A DNA stretch of 64,000 nucleotides, taken from Sinorhizobium garamanticum (lineage in GTDB: Bacteria > Pseudomonadota > Alphaproteobacteria > Rhizobiales > Rhizobiaceae). Where the stretch lies: the NCBI RefSeq assembly GCF_029892065.1, contig NZ_CP120374.1:1928740-1992739 (forward strand), given 5' to 3'. The notes under the pieces were generated by a model. It was given only the letters and a program-made list of their open reading frames with translations. It ran no database searches and was not told the DNA's origin. The translations under genes and the position numbers were made by a program. This document shows positions 17,426 through 26,799 of the stretch, one piece after another. Numbering within the stretch: the stretch's first letter is position 1; the number at the start of each line of letters is the position of its first letter.

Positions 17426-18511
17426 TCAGCCAGCCGTCCTTGGAAGGAGATGGAGGTCGACGAACTGCACGCCGCGTTCGGCAGCCCGTGCCCACTCGGA
17501 ATCCTTGTCGAGCTCGAGATAACGCCTCCACCAGCGTCGCGCCTTGGCGAGATTGTCCGCGTCGAATTCGAGTTTCGCCAGGTTGAAGACAGCGTCGGCA
17601 TAGTCGCCGTCGAATTCGATGGCTTTTTGCAGATATCGGCGCGCAGCATCGATCCGCCCGCGTTCGCTCATGAGCCCGGCAAGGTTGAACCAGGCCTCGA
17701 CGAAGCTCGCGTCAAGCTTGAGCGCGCGTATGTAATCATGTGCCGCTTCCACCTGTCGGCCCGCTGCTTTCAGGCAGTTCGCGCGGTTGAAGGCGGCGAC
17801 GGAGTCCGTCGGATCGATGGCGAGACAGCGCTGATAGAGTGCGGCTGCTTCGTCATAGAGCCCTTCTTCCTCGGCGACTTCCGCCCGAACGAAGAGGTCC
17901 TCAAGCTCCGCATCGCTGGACGTTCCAAGATCGAACAATAACTGGCCGTCGAGTTCGCTGAGGCCCTCGGCGCGGCGAGCGTAGATCGTGTCCGCTCCTT
18001 CGTGATGGAGCGAGAGCGCGGTGAGCGCCGCCACGGATCCCGAGCGGTGCACTGACCGTGCGATCGCACTCCAGCTGGCGCCGCTCTCGACCAGGCCGGC
18101 ATATTTCCGGGCGAGGATCAGGTCGCGGAAGGAATAGGGTTCGCTGTCATGCTCGAAGGCGTCGAACAGCGAAAGTAGGTCGAAGGTGCGTGCCGCAAGC
18201 CGCGATTGATCGAGCAGCGACTGCCGCGTCAAGGCCGAGGCTTCAGGTGCGGTCATCAGTCCCAGCAGCCTAAGAAAGCCGTTCTCGCTAAGAGGACGTC
18301 TGTTTTGGCGTATCTCGGAGTCAAACCGGGCTTCGATCTCCGCCTCGCCCGCCTTTGAAAGCAGGCTGCGGCCGAAGACGAGGTGCGATGTCTGGCGTGT
18401 GATGCCGCGCCTCAGGTGGCCGAACTGCCGTTCGACCTCGCGCGCCGCCAATCGGCGGGGGAACGCGGCAAGTGCGCCGACGATGCCGAATGTCTGCCCT
18501 GCAACCGCCAT
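17426..18511 (-). CDS. BRCT-like / MerR-like / TPR protein of the NHEJ operon
   Basis: A 361-residue, apparently three-part protein. Residues 5-87 fit a BRCT pattern (GQTFGIVGALAAF; QTSHLVFGRSLLSKA; PLSENGFLRLLGL). Residues 125-155 (PYSFRDLILARKYAGLVESG...SAIARSV) resemble the MerR-type winged-helix start. Residues 205-340 hold about four tetratricopeptide repeats (EGLYDEAAALYQRCLAIDPTD; GRQVEAAHDYIRALKLDASF; GRIDAARRYLQKAIEFDGDY; NLAKARRWWRRYLELD). The start codon overlaps the ku stop codon (TGATG) and the hydrolase gene starts one base after its end. BRCT and TPR domains bind partner proteins, so a scaffold or regulator of DNA end joining is likely (inference). No enzymatic motif seen. Confidence 0.75.
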   Translation of the reverse strand: MAVAGQTFGIVGALAAFPRRLAAREVERQFGHLRRGITRQTSHLVFGRSLLSKAGEAEIEARFDSEIRQNRRPLSENGFLRLLGLMTAPEASALTRQSLLDQSRLAARTFDLLSLFDAFEHDSEPYSFRDLILARKYAGLVESGASWSAIARSVHRSGSVAALTALSLHHEGADTIYARRAEGLSELDGQLLFDLGTSSDAELEDLFVRAEVAEEEGLYDEAAALYQRCLAIDPTDSVAAFNRANCLKAAGRQVEAAHDYIRALKLDASFVEAWFNLAGLMSERGRIDAARRYLQKAIEFDGDYADAVFNLAKLEFDADNLAKARRWWRRYLELDKDSEWARAAERGVQFVDLHLLPRTAG

Positions 18512-19383
18512 CAGACTTTTTTCTTGGCCGCCGGCTTGCCGCTGGTCGTTGCTGGCTTCGCCGTTCGCTTGGCCGCCGGCTCGGCCTTGGGCTTGCTCTT
18601 GGCGGGCGGTTTCGATTGAGAAAGGCTCGCCTTCAGAGCATCCATGAGATTGATGACGTTGCCGCGCTCGGGCGCCGCCGCAATGATCGGCTTGTGGCCC
18701 TTGAGCTTCTCGCGGATCATCTGCATCAGCGCGATCTCGTAGCGATCCTCGTAATTCTTGGGATCGAAGGTCGTGAGCTTCTGCTCGATGAGCGCTTCGG
18801 CAAGCTGCAGCATTTCAGGGTCAGGGTTTCCGACCGGAATATTGCCGAAATACTCCGCGGTGCCGCGCACCTCGTTCGGGTTCCGGAGCGTGCAGACGAA
18901 CATGCCGGTCTCACGCGGACCAATGGTAATCACCCGTTCGCGGCTGGAAAGCACGAGGCGCGCGATCGCCAGCTTGCCGGACTTTCGCAACGCTTCGCGC
19001 AACACGATGAAGGTTTCCTCCGCCATCGCGCCGTCCGGTGCAAGATAATAGGGCGCATCCTGGTAGATGACGTCCACCGATCCTTCGTCGACGAACGCCT
19101 CGATGTTCATCGTGTGGTTGGATTCGATCTTGACGCTTTCGAGATCGGCATCCTCGATGATGATGTATTTCTTGTCCTCGTACTCGTAGCCCTTCACCAG
19201 ATCGGACCGCTCGACCAGCCCGAGCTCCGGATCCACCGGCTTCATGTTGATCCGGTTGTGGGTCTTCTTGTGAAGCTGGTTGAAGGTGATGCGTTCACTT
19301 GAACTGGTGGCTGGGTAAAGCCTGACGGGACAACTTACGAGACTAAGCCTGAGATAACCTTTCCAACTTGCCCTGGGCGCCAT
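18511..19383 (-). CDS. ku: Non-homologous end joining protein Ku
   Basis: A 290-residue bacterial Ku. It begins MAPRASWKGYLRLSLVSCPV and keeps the core segments (LHKKTHNRINMKPVD; LVKGYEYEDKKYIIIEDADL; IDEAFV-like IEAFVDEGSVDVIYQDAPYY). Past about residue 255 a basic, low-complexity lysine/alanine/proline tail follows, the region that in bacterial Ku binds DNA and recruits LigD. Homodimers thread onto double-strand ends. AGGAG precedes the ATG. It is 27 bases downstream of ligD and overlaps the next gene by one base, so the genes are one transcript. Confidence 0.95.
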   Translation of the reverse strand: MAPRASWKGYLRLSLVSCPVRLYPATSSSERITFNQLHKKTHNRINMKPVDPELGLVERSDLVKGYEYEDKKYIIIEDADLESVKIESNHTMNIEAFVDEGSVDVIYQDAPYYLAPDGAMAEETFIVLREALRKSGKLAIARLVLSSRERVITIGPRETGMFVCTLRNPNEVRGTAEYFGNIPVGNPDPEMLQLAEALIEQKLTTFDPKNYEDRYEIALMQMIREKLKGHKPIIAAAPERGNVINLMDALKASLSQSKPPAKSKPKAEPAAKRTAKPATTSGKPAAKKKV

Positions 19384-19410
19384 GATCGTCTCCTGCGCGG
19401 CAACACGAAA

Positions 19411-21888
19411 CTACTTCCCCGCCTCGGACAACAGCGGCAGATCCCTGGCGAAAGCATCTATTTCCGCCCATGGATCGCCGGACGTGACCAGGAGGCCAGG
19501 CAGCGAAGAATAGTTCAAATCCTCCGGAGCGTCGATAGATTCAAGATCGCTCCAGCTTACCGGGGTTGAGGCCGGCAGATTCGTCCTCGCGCGAAGCGAG
19601 TAGGGGGCGGCTGCCGTGTGGCCGCGCGCGTTGCGATGGAAGTCGATGAAGATCCGCTTAATGCGGTTTTCTTTGCCCATCGTGGTCGTGAAGACCTCGG
19701 GCGCGGTCGCGGCGAGACGGGTGGCAATCGCGCTTGTTGCCTGATGCACCTTTTTCCAGTTGAGTTTCGGCACGATCGGCACGACCACGTGCACGCCCCT
19801 GCCGCCCGATGTCTTGACGAAGGGAACAAGATCGAGCGCTTCCAGCTCGCCGCGCACATGGACGGCAGCCTCGACCACCTCGCGCCAGGTGATGCCTTCA
19901 CCGGGGTCGAGGTCGAAGACGACGCGGTCGGCCTTTTCAAGCCGCTCGCAAACGGTCCCCCAGGTGTGAAATTCGACGACGCCGAACTGCGCAAGCGCGA
20001 GATATCCCTTGGCCTCTCCCACCGAAAGGTAGGATTTCGTCTCGCCTTCCGAGTTGGTCGATTGAAAGGTTTCGACCGAGGAAGGCATGCCGGTGAAAGG
20101 ATGGCGCTGGAAGAAGCAATCCTGTGCTCTTCCCGTCGGGCAGCGTACCAGCGAGACCGGGCGGTTGAGGATGTGCGGCAGCATGAAATCGCCGACGAGC
20201 GCATAGTAGACGGCGATGTCGAGCTTGGTGGGGCCGGACTTGCCGAACAGGCGACGCGTCGGATTGGTGATCGAAATGCTGGCGAGATCGGCATCGGAAA
20301 TCAGCCGCTTTCGCTGCGGCGCGGCGGGCGTCGACAGTTCGATTTCGCGAAGCCCCTTGAATACGGCATGGCGGAGCACATTGTCGGCCGTGCGGTTGCC
20401 ATAATGGATATGCGCCCACAGCACCGGCCGGACCCAGACGATCTCCTTTGGCGCGCCCTCGAGCTTTGCCGCACCGGCGCGAAGCGGCTCCAATCGCGCG
20501 AGCAATTCTTGCGCCGTCTGCGCGTCGAAGCCGGTTCCGACCTTGCCGCGATATTGCAGTTCGCCCTCGACCCATTCGCCGAGCGCAAGCGCGGCAAGGC
20601 CCTCTGCCGCCTCGGAGGTGGTGTATCCGGCGATCACGAAGTCGTCCGGCTGCAAGGCCTTGGTCTTGGTCCAGGTTTTCGACCGTCCGCTCTGGTATGA
20701 TGCCGAGGCGCGCTTGGAGACGATGCCTTCAAGCCCCAATTCCGAGACCCGGTCGTAAAGCGCCCGCCCGTCGCCTGGGACATGGTCGCTGAACTGAATG
20801 GCCGAGCGCGCCGATACATGCGCGGACAGCAATTGCGCCAGCAGTGCCTTGCGCTTTTCGAGCGGAACGGCCAGGAGATTCCAGCCGTCGAGATGCAGAA
20901 GATCGAAAGCATAAAAGACAAGCTTGTTGCCTGCGCCACTTGACAGCGCCTCCTGTAAAAGCGCGAAGCGGCTGATTCCTTTCTCGTCGGGGACGATGAT
21001 TTCGCCGTCGATAATGGCCTCGCGACATGGCAGCCGGCGAAAGGCTTCTGGCAGGTCGCCGTAGCGCCTCGTCCAGTCGAGGCCGCCACGGGTGATGAGA
21101 CGTACGTCACCGTCGGAGATGTGTGCCATCGTTCGGTAGCCGTCGAACTTGATCTCATGCAACCAGTCACCACTCTCGGTGGCACCGCCACCTGGCGGCC
21201 TGTCAGCAGGCGTCGCGAGCTGCGGTTCGATGCGGGCGGGCGCTGTACCTTTCACGGCGCCCGGTAGTGCGCCGGGATTGAGCTTGAGCGGCTTGGCGGG
21301 CTTCGCCGGTGGTTTCGGCTTCTCGACCAGTTCTTCGATCCGCCGTCCGGATTTGACGCTCTCGGGGCGCGCTGCGAGGATGTCGACAGTCGTGTCGGCC
21401 GCCAGGTCGCGTTCCTTGAACAGGAGCCAGTTGCGCTGGTCTTCCTCGCCCGGCTTTGGTTGCAGGCGCGCCAGCATCCAGCCACCATTGAGTTTTTCGC
21501 CGGCAAGGCGGAACTTGAAGGCGCCCGTCCGCAAGCTCTTCTCGATGTCGTCCATCGGTGCCCACACGCCCGTGTCCCAGACGATCATCTGGCCGCCGCC
21601 ATACTCGCCCTCGGGGATGACACCCTCGAAGTCGATGTATTCCAGCGGGTGATCCTCCGTCTCGACCGCGAGCCGCTTGTCCGCCGGATTGAGCGATGGC
21701 CCCTTCGGGACGGCCCAGCTTTTGAGCACGTCCCCCACCTGCAGCCTTAGGTCGTAGTGGTCGGCCGTCGCATGATGCTTGTGGACGACAAAGCGGTTGC
21801 CGCTCTCGCCGGCAAGCCTGCCGGGCGGCTCCGACGTTTTCGAAAAGTCCCTTTTCGTGCGATAGACCTGTAGCTTCGACGTCGCCAT
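19411..21888 (-). CDS. ligD: ATP-dependent DNA ligase LigD (three domains)
   Basis: An 825-residue multifunctional end-joining enzyme. Residues 30-150 are the 3'-phosphoesterase (FVVHKHHATADHYDLRL; EGVIPEGEYGGG). Residues about 225-530 are the ligase with nucleotidylated Lys247 in EIKFDGYR and downstream DGEIIVPDEKG. From about 545 on is the archaeo-eukaryotic primase-type polymerase (PHILNRPVSLVRCP; VVFDLDPGEG; VKTSGGRGVHVVVP). Order phosphoesterase-ligase-polymerase is usual for alphaproteobacteria. It processes, fills and seals double-strand breaks held by Ku. First gene of an operon with ku, the TPR protein, the hydrolase and xthA. Confidence 0.95.
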   Translation of the reverse strand: MATSKLQVYRTKRDFSKTSEPPGRLAGESGNRFVVHKHHATADHYDLRLQVGDVLKSWAVPKGPSLNPADKRLAVETEDHPLEYIDFEGVIPEGEYGGGQMIVWDTGVWAPMDDIEKSLRTGAFKFRLAGEKLNGGWMLARLQPKPGEEDQRNWLLFKERDLAADTTVDILAARPESVKSGRRIEELVEKPKPPAKPAKPLKLNPGALPGAVKGTAPARIEPQLATPADRPPGGGATESGDWLHEIKFDGYRTMAHISDGDVRLITRGGLDWTRRYGDLPEAFRRLPCREAIIDGEIIVPDEKGISRFALLQEALSSGAGNKLVFYAFDLLHLDGWNLLAVPLEKRKALLAQLLSAHVSARSAIQFSDHVPGDGRALYDRVSELGLEGIVSKRASASYQSGRSKTWTKTKALQPDDFVIAGYTTSEAAEGLAALALGEWVEGELQYRGKVGTGFDAQTAQELLARLEPLRAGAAKLEGAPKEIVWVRPVLWAHIHYGNRTADNVLRHAVFKGLREIELSTPAAPQRKRLISDADLASISITNPTRRLFGKSGPTKLDIAVYYALVGDFMLPHILNRPVSLVRCPTGRAQDCFFQRHPFTGMPSSVETFQSTNSEGETKSYLSVGEAKGYLALAQFGVVEFHTWGTVCERLEKADRVVFDLDPGEGITWREVVEAAVHVRGELEALDLVPFVKTSGGRGVHVVVPIVPKLNWKKVHQATSAIATRLAATAPEVFTTTMGKENRIKRIFIDFHRNARGHTAAAPYSLRARTNLPASTPVSWSDLESIDAPEDLNYSSLPGLLVTSGDPWAEIDAFARDLPLLSEAGK

Positions 21889-21983
21889 GTGCCTACGCTA
21901 TGGCTTATAGGGCGAACCCGCAATATGACGTTGAAGCCAACGCGGTAAGCACGCGCTGAACATTGAGGGAGGGGAGGGCAGAG

Positions 21984-22559
21984 ATGGGAGAAAACCATCG
22001 CTGGTTGAACGAGCCGGCAAGCTGGCAAGGCGACGAACAGGCGCTGTCGCTCAAGACGGACGGCAATACGGATTTCTGGCGCGAGACCTTCTACGGGTTC
22101 GTTCGCGACAGCGGCCACGCCTATCTCCGACCGGTTTCCGGCGATTTCACCGCATCCGCCACGATCACGGGCGCATACGAGCAACTCTACGACCAGGCCG
22201 GGCTGATGTTGCGGCTCGACGAGGAGAACTGGATCAAGTGCGGCATCGAATACACCGACGGGCTGATGCATTTCAGTGTCGTCGTTACACGCGGCGTTTC
22301 GGACTGGTCGGTCATCCCTCTCCATGAGGCCACGCCATCCGACGCGGTCGAGGTGCGGCTGACGCGCCATGGCGACGCGGTGCGGGTGCAGTTCCGCTTT
22401 GGCGATGCGCCCTGGCAGATGGCGCGGCTTTGCCCGTTTTCGGCGGCGGATGCGGAGATCGGCGTCATGGCCTGCTCTCCGGAACGCGCAGGCTTCGAGG
22501 CAAACTTCCGCGACTTTAGCGTCGGCCCGCCAATCGCCCGTGCGCTGCATGAGGATTGA
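21984..22559 (+). CDS. DUF1349 family protein
   Basis: A 191-residue beta-rich cytoplasmic protein of the DUF1349 (concanavalin-like) family: WLNEPASWQGDEQALSLKT, DFWRETFYGFVRDSGHAY, YEQLYDQAGLMLRLDEENWIKCGIEY, SVVVTRGVSDWSV and a final GVMACSPERAGFEANF. These blocks match the lectin/glucanase-like sandwich often found with sugar metabolism. The ATG at 21984 follows GGGAGGGGAGGGC; a TTG seven codons upstream is possible. It is divergent from ligD. Exact role unknown. Confidence 0.85.
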   Translation: MGENHRWLNEPASWQGDEQALSLKTDGNTDFWRETFYGFVRDSGHAYLRPVSGDFTASATITGAYEQLYDQAGLMLRLDEENWIKCGIEYTDGLMHFSVVVTRGVSDWSVIPLHEATPSDAVEVRLTRHGDAVRVQFRFGDAPWQMARLCPFSAADAEIGVMACSPERAGFEANFRDFSVGPPIARALHED

Positions 22560-22658
22560 TAGCGGTGAAGCGCGTCGCGTCAACGCGAATGCACTTTATG
22601 TCTCTGGTTCTTGGGCCTGTGGTGTCACGCAAACCGCTGCGCCTTTGGGTGACACGCA

Positions 22659-23714
22659 CTACGCGATCGCGCGCGGCGTAAGGCTGATTGGCCGGCAGGA
22701 CTCGCGGATCATCAGGCGTCCCTGCAGCACGAGCCGGCGCGGTGTCTCCGGGCTCTTGCCTGAAAGACGGTCGAGGATGAGTTGCGCTGCCTGCTCACCG
22801 ATCGCCTGAACCGGCTGGGCGATCGTCGTCAGATGCGGCTGGAAAACGTCGGCCCAGGGGAAATCGTCGAAGCTTGCGACGGAGACGTCTTCCGGGCACT
22901 TAAGACCGATATCGCGGATCGCCTTCATCACGCCGATGACCATCAGGTTATTAGCGGAAAAGATCGCGCTCGGTCTTTCGGCGCTCGTGAGCAGCTGCAT
23001 CGTCGCCTTGTAGGCGTCTTTCTCTCGGAAATTGCCGATCCGCACGAGGTCTTCCTCGTAGGGCAGATCGGCCGCTTCCAATGCGGCCTTATAGCCGGCA
23101 AGTCGCTCTCGACCCGTCGATGTCTCGAGCGAGCCTGAAATATAGCCGATGCGGCGATGGCCGAGGCCGATCATGTAGAGGGTCGCATCGTGAACCGCAC
23201 GGCGGTTGTCGAGCACGACGGCATCGGTGTCGATTCCGTCCAAGAGCCTGTCGATCAAGACGGTCGGCAGATTGGCGCCGGCAATAATGCGCTTCAGGGT
23301 CTCGTCGTCTCCCGCGGGCGCGATGATCAGGCCGTCCACGCTGCGATCGATCAAGAGCTCGATCTGTTCATCCTGCATCTCGACGTCCTCGTCGTTGCAG
23401 CAGAGCATGACCGCATAGCCGGCGCGATGGAGAACGTCCTGGATCACTGCCACGACGTCGGTGAAGAATGGGTTCGTGATGTCGGCCACCATCAGCCCGA
23501 CCGTGCGCGTGGTGCCGAGCTTGAGACTGCGGGCGATCGCGTTGCGCTTGTAGCCGATGACCTGGATCGCCTCTTCTATGCGGCTGCGCAGTTCGGGGCT
23601 GACGGGAGCAGACCCGTTTATAACCGCAGAGACCGTCGCCACGGAGACGCTCGCGGCCTTCGCCACGTCGAGCATCGTGGGTGCGGTGGATTTTCGTGAA
23701 CGGCGGCGTTGCAT
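22659..23714 (-). CDS. LacI-family transcriptional regulator of the adjacent ABC operon
   Basis: A 351-residue repressor. N-terminal HTH at about residues 13-35 (TMLDVAKAASVSVATVSAVI), hinge NAIARSLKLG, then the effector domain (VGLMVADITNPFFTDVV; DGLIIAPAGDDET; SASGS-like YISGSLETSTGRERLAGYK; ASFDDFPWADVFQPHLTTIAQP). It is divergent from the ATPase-permease-binding protein operon at 23897, with two AAACGTTT-centred operators in the gap, so autoregulation and control of that operon are likely. Ribosome site of the ATG at 23714 is weak; ATG at codon 14 is an alternative but would remove residues just before the HTH. Confidence 0.9.
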   Translation of the reverse strand: MQRRRSRKSTAPTMLDVAKAASVSVATVSAVINGSAPVSPELRSRIEEAIQVIGYKRNAIARSLKLGTTRTVGLMVADITNPFFTDVVAVIQDVLHRAGYAVMLCCNDEDVEMQDEQIELLIDRSVDGLIIAPAGDDETLKRIIAGANLPTVLIDRLLDGIDTDAVVLDNRRAVHDATLYMIGLGHRRIGYISGSLETSTGRERLAGYKAALEAADLPYEEDLVRIGNFREKDAYKATMQLLTSAERPSAIFSANNLMVIGVMKAIRDIGLKCPEDVSVASFDDFPWADVFQPHLTTIAQPVQAIGEQAAQLILDRLSGKSPETPRRLVLQGRLMIRESCRPISLTPRAIA

Positions 23715-23720
23715 CGTTGA

Positions 23721-23832
23721 TCAAAACGTTTCGAAATGCGGCTGGGAAAAACCTTATGTGAGCCGGCGAATTTGTGCAATAGGTGCGCTGCGGCGGGATT
23801 TCTAGCCGCTTGACACGCTCGAAACGTTTAGA
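23721..23832. promoter_or_regulatory. Two LacI-type operators in the divergent promoter region
   Basis: TCAAAACGTTTCGA (23721-23734) and TCGAAACGTTTAGA (23819-23832) share the palindromic core AAACGTTT and lie 98 bases apart, one next to each divergent gene. The spacing permits a repression loop. Ligand probably the LacI protein at 22659. Confidence 0.75.
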
Positions 23833-23896
23833 ATACGCTGCAGAAAACATACGAAAATGATCGTCGGATATCGGTGGTGGGGAGGCCGCCAATGTC

Positions 23897-25486
23897 ATGC
23901 GCGATGATAATGCGATCTCGCCTCATTCTGATCCGCACAGCGGCGCTGAGCGTGCCGTCCTGACGGCTGAAGGCGTTTCCAAATCCTTCGGGGGTGTCGC
24001 GGCGCTCAAGGATGTGCGCTTCGATCTGCGCGCCGGCGAGATCCATGCCCTCATGGGCGAAAACGGCGCCGGCAAATCGACGCTGATGAAGATCATTTCT
24101 GGCGTTTATCCTGATTATGACGGTCTCGTGCGCGTCGATGGCACGCCGGTGCGCTTCTCGACAGTCAGGGACGCCGAGGCGGCCGGGATCGCCATCATCC
24201 ATCAGGAGCTGAATCTTGTTCCGGAGCTCCGCGTCGCCGACAACATCTTTCTCGGCCGCGAACGTGTGATCGCCGGCCTCTTCGTCGATCGCAAGGCAAG
24301 CCTCGATGCGTCGCGCGTGCTGCTGCGCCGTCTCGGCATCGAACTCGATCCCGAGGCGCGCGTGGGTCAGCTGAGGGTCGGTGAGCAGCAGCTTGTTGAG
24401 ATCGCCAAGGCACTCTCGCTTGAGGCGCGCATTCTCATCATGGACGAACCGACCTCGGCGCTTTCACCCGGCGAGTGCGAGCGGCTTTTCAAGATCATGC
24501 GCCAGCTCGCTGCCGATGGCGTCGGCATCATCTATATTTCCCATCGAATCGACGAGGTGATGCACTTGAGCGACCGCATCACCGTCTTTCGCGATGGCCG
24601 CCATGTCTGGACCCGGCCGAGGGCCGACCTCGATGAAGAGACGGTCATCGCCGCCATGGTCGGGCGCAGCCTGCTCGATGCCCAGAGGCTCGACCGATCG
24701 ACACAAGGCGACCCCGTGTTGTCGGTGCGTGGCCTTTCGCTTTCAACCTCCAGTCGGCATGGCTGGCGCGACGTATTGAAGAGCGTGAGCTTCGACGTCA
24801 GCGCGGGCGAAATCCTCGGCATCGGCGGGCTGCTTGGGGCAGGGCGTACCGAGATCCTGGAAACGATCTTCGGTTCAAGCAATGGCCGGCGCGGCGGCGA
24901 GATCAGCCTCGATGGCACTCCGGTCGACATCCGCTCACCGCTCGATGCCCGCCGCCTCGGCATCGCGCTGGTGACGGAAGACCGGAAAACCCAAGGGCTG
25001 CATCTCCATGATTCAATCACCGACAACGTGGCCTTGCCGCTGGTCGGTCGGCTGGCGCGTTTCGGTTTGCGGTCCTTCGATGCCGAGAGTTCGCTGAGCA
25101 GGAAGGCCGTCCAGACGCTCGGCGTGCGTTGCGGCAGCATCGACCAGGTCGCCGGGACGCTGTCGGGCGGCAATCAGCAGAAGGTGGTGATCGGCAAGTG
25201 GCTTGCCACCGGGCCGCGGGTGCTTTTGCTCGACGAGCCGACACGCGGCATCGACGTCGGCGCGAAACGCGAAATCTACGACCTTATCTTCGCGCTCGCG
25301 GGGGAGGGGCTGGCGATCGTGGTGGTGAGCTCAGAACTGCCGGAGCTGCTGCATCTTGCAGACCGTATCCTGGTGATGGCCGAAGGTCGCCAGACGGGGC
25401 TTATTCCCCGGGAGGAGGCGAGCGAGGAGCGAATTATGCAGCTCGCCGCGCCGCGGGGCGGTGCGCTTGGAAGGGCCGTTGCATGA
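23897..25486 (+). CDS. Sugar ABC transporter ATP-binding protein, double cassette
   Basis: A 529-residue CUT2 ATPase. First cassette: Walker [10 protein letters not shown] (54-62), QLRVGEQQLVEIAKAL as signature, [11 protein letters not shown]. Second: [24 protein letters not shown] and [14 protein letters not shown]. It energises sugar uptake through the permease whose start codon overlaps its stop (ATGA). GGGGAGGCC lies upstream of the ATG. Controlled by the divergent LacI gene. Confidence 0.9.
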   Translation: MRDDNAISPHSDPHSGAERAVLTAEGVSKSFGGVAALKDVRFDLRAGEIHALMGENGAGKSTLMKIISGVYPDYDGLVRVDGTPVRFSTVRDAEAAGIAIIHQELNLVPELRVADNIFLGRERVIAGLFVDRKASLDASRVLLRRLGIELDPEARVGQLRVGEQQLVEIAKALSLEARILIMDEPTSALSPGECERLFKIMRQLAADGVGIIYISHRIDEVMHLSDRITVFRDGRHVWTRPRADLDEETVIAAMVGRSLLDAQRLDRSTQGDPVLSVRGLSLSTSSRHGWRDVLKSVSFDVSAGEILGIGGLLGAGRTEILETIFGSSNGRRGGEISLDGTPVDIRSPLDARRLGIALVTEDRKTQGLHLHDSITDNVALPLVGRLARFGLRSFDAESSLSRKAVQTLGVRCGSIDQVAGTLSGGNQQKVVIGKWLATGPRVLLLDEPTRGIDVGAKREIYDLIFALAGEGLAIVVVSSELPELLHLADRILVMAEGRQTGLIPREEASEERIMQLAAPRGGALGRAVA

Positions 25487-26799
25487 CGTTCTTGAGACTT
25501 TTATCCCAGACGAAACTCTATTGGGGCCTGATCGCCATCTTCCTGATCGGCGTTCTCTCGTCGCCGGTGACCTCGTCGGGGAGAAACATCTTTCTTTCCT
25601 CCGGCAACCTTCTCGACGTGCTGCGGCAAGTTTCGACGACGGGACTTGTCGCCACCGGCATGACGGCCGTCATTCTTACCGGCGGGATCGATCTCTCCGT
25701 CGGCTCGATGATGGCGATCTGCAGCGTCATTTGCGCCATGCTTCTGACCGTGCCCGGCGAAACGCCTGCTGTTTTCTTAGGGTTTCCGGCTGTCGGATTG
25801 GCGTCGCTTCTTATCGGTGCGGTCGCCGTTCGCTTCATTTTTATCAATATCGAAAAAACGCGAAGCGGCGTTGCCAATATCAGAGACGTCCAACTCGACC
25901 GGATGCGTGGCACGCTCCTGCCCGCGGTCGGCGGCGTCATCCTATGCGCCCTTGTCTTAAGCTTCCTGCTGCCGCAGGTGCAGACGAAGTTCGGCGTCCT
26001 GGGGGTTCTCCTGGTCGCGCCCGCCGTCGGCCTGCTCTTCGGGGCGATCAATGGCGTGATCATCGTTGTCGGCAGGCTGCAGCCGTTCATCGTCACCCTG
26101 GCGATGATGGTGACGGCACTTGGCATCGCCCGGCTGACGGCCGGTCAGAACAATGCGGTTCTGCCCGTTTACACCGGCAGCAACGCCACCGCGGATTTCG
26201 ACGTACTTCGCCAGCTCGTCTTCGGCATCGTACCGATGCCCGGCATCTTCTTCATCGCCGCGATCATCCTTTACAGCGTCGTTCTGCGCTTCACGCCCTT
26301 CGGCCGCTACGTCTACGCGATCGGGGGGAACGAGGAGGCGGCGCGGCTCTCCGGCATCAATGCCGGGCGGGTAAAGATTGTCACCTACGCGATCTCAGGG
26401 CTGCTCGCCGGCGTCGCCGCGGTTCTCTATGTGGCACAGTATCGTCAAGGCAAGCCGGACGCCGGCGCGGGGCTGGAGCTCGACGCGATTGCGGCTGTGG
26501 TGATCGGCGGCACGAGCCTCATGGGCGGGCGCGGAAGTCTCGCCGGCACGTTCTGCGGGGTTCTGATCTTCGGGCTGCTCTCCAATATCCTGCAGCTCCA
26601 CAACATCAACTCTAATCTTCAGCTGGTGCTGAAAGGCGTGATCATCATCGGCACGGTGCTCGTCCAGGAGCGCAATGCCTTCGATGTGCTTGCCCATTTG
26701 CGGCTGACAAGCCGCCGCCCGGCGCAAAGGGAAACGGCCGCGGAGGAGCGGCCGTCAAGAGAGACCTTGTCTCTAACCGTGGGAGGAAAGGAAGAATGA
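25483..26799 (+). CDS. Sugar ABC transporter permease with an enlarged middle region
   Basis: A 438-residue CUT2 permease beginning MTFLRLLSQTKLYWGL; it shares ATGA with the ATPase gene. Usual landmarks are VILTGGIDLSVGSMMAICSV, VVGRLQPFIVTLAMMVTALG and AIAAVVIGGTSLMGGRGSL. It is about 100 residues longer than the ordinary RbsC type. The extra part sits between the first and middle landmarks (IFINIEKTRSGVANIRDVQL, then LLPAVGGVILCALVLSFLLP) and includes a hydrophilic piece with at least one more hydrophobic segment. This might add membrane segments or a cytoplasmic loop. The C-terminus is hydrophilic (RRPAQRETAAEERPSRE). Confidence 0.88.
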   Translation: MTFLRLLSQTKLYWGLIAIFLIGVLSSPVTSSGRNIFLSSGNLLDVLRQVSTTGLVATGMTAVILTGGIDLSVGSMMAICSVICAMLLTVPGETPAVFLGFPAVGLASLLIGAVAVRFIFINIEKTRSGVANIRDVQLDRMRGTLLPAVGGVILCALVLSFLLPQVQTKFGVLGVLLVAPAVGLLFGAINGVIIVVGRLQPFIVTLAMMVTALGIARLTAGQNNAVLPVYTGSNATADFDVLRQLVFGIVPMPGIFFIAAIILYSVVLRFTPFGRYVYAIGGNEEAARLSGINAGRVKIVTYAISGLLAGVAAVLYVAQYRQGKPDAGAGLELDAIAAVVIGGTSLMGGRGSLAGTFCGVLIFGLLSNILQLHNINSNLQLVLKGVIIIGTVLVQERNAFDVLAHLRLTSRRPAQRETAAEERPSRETLSLTVGGKEE

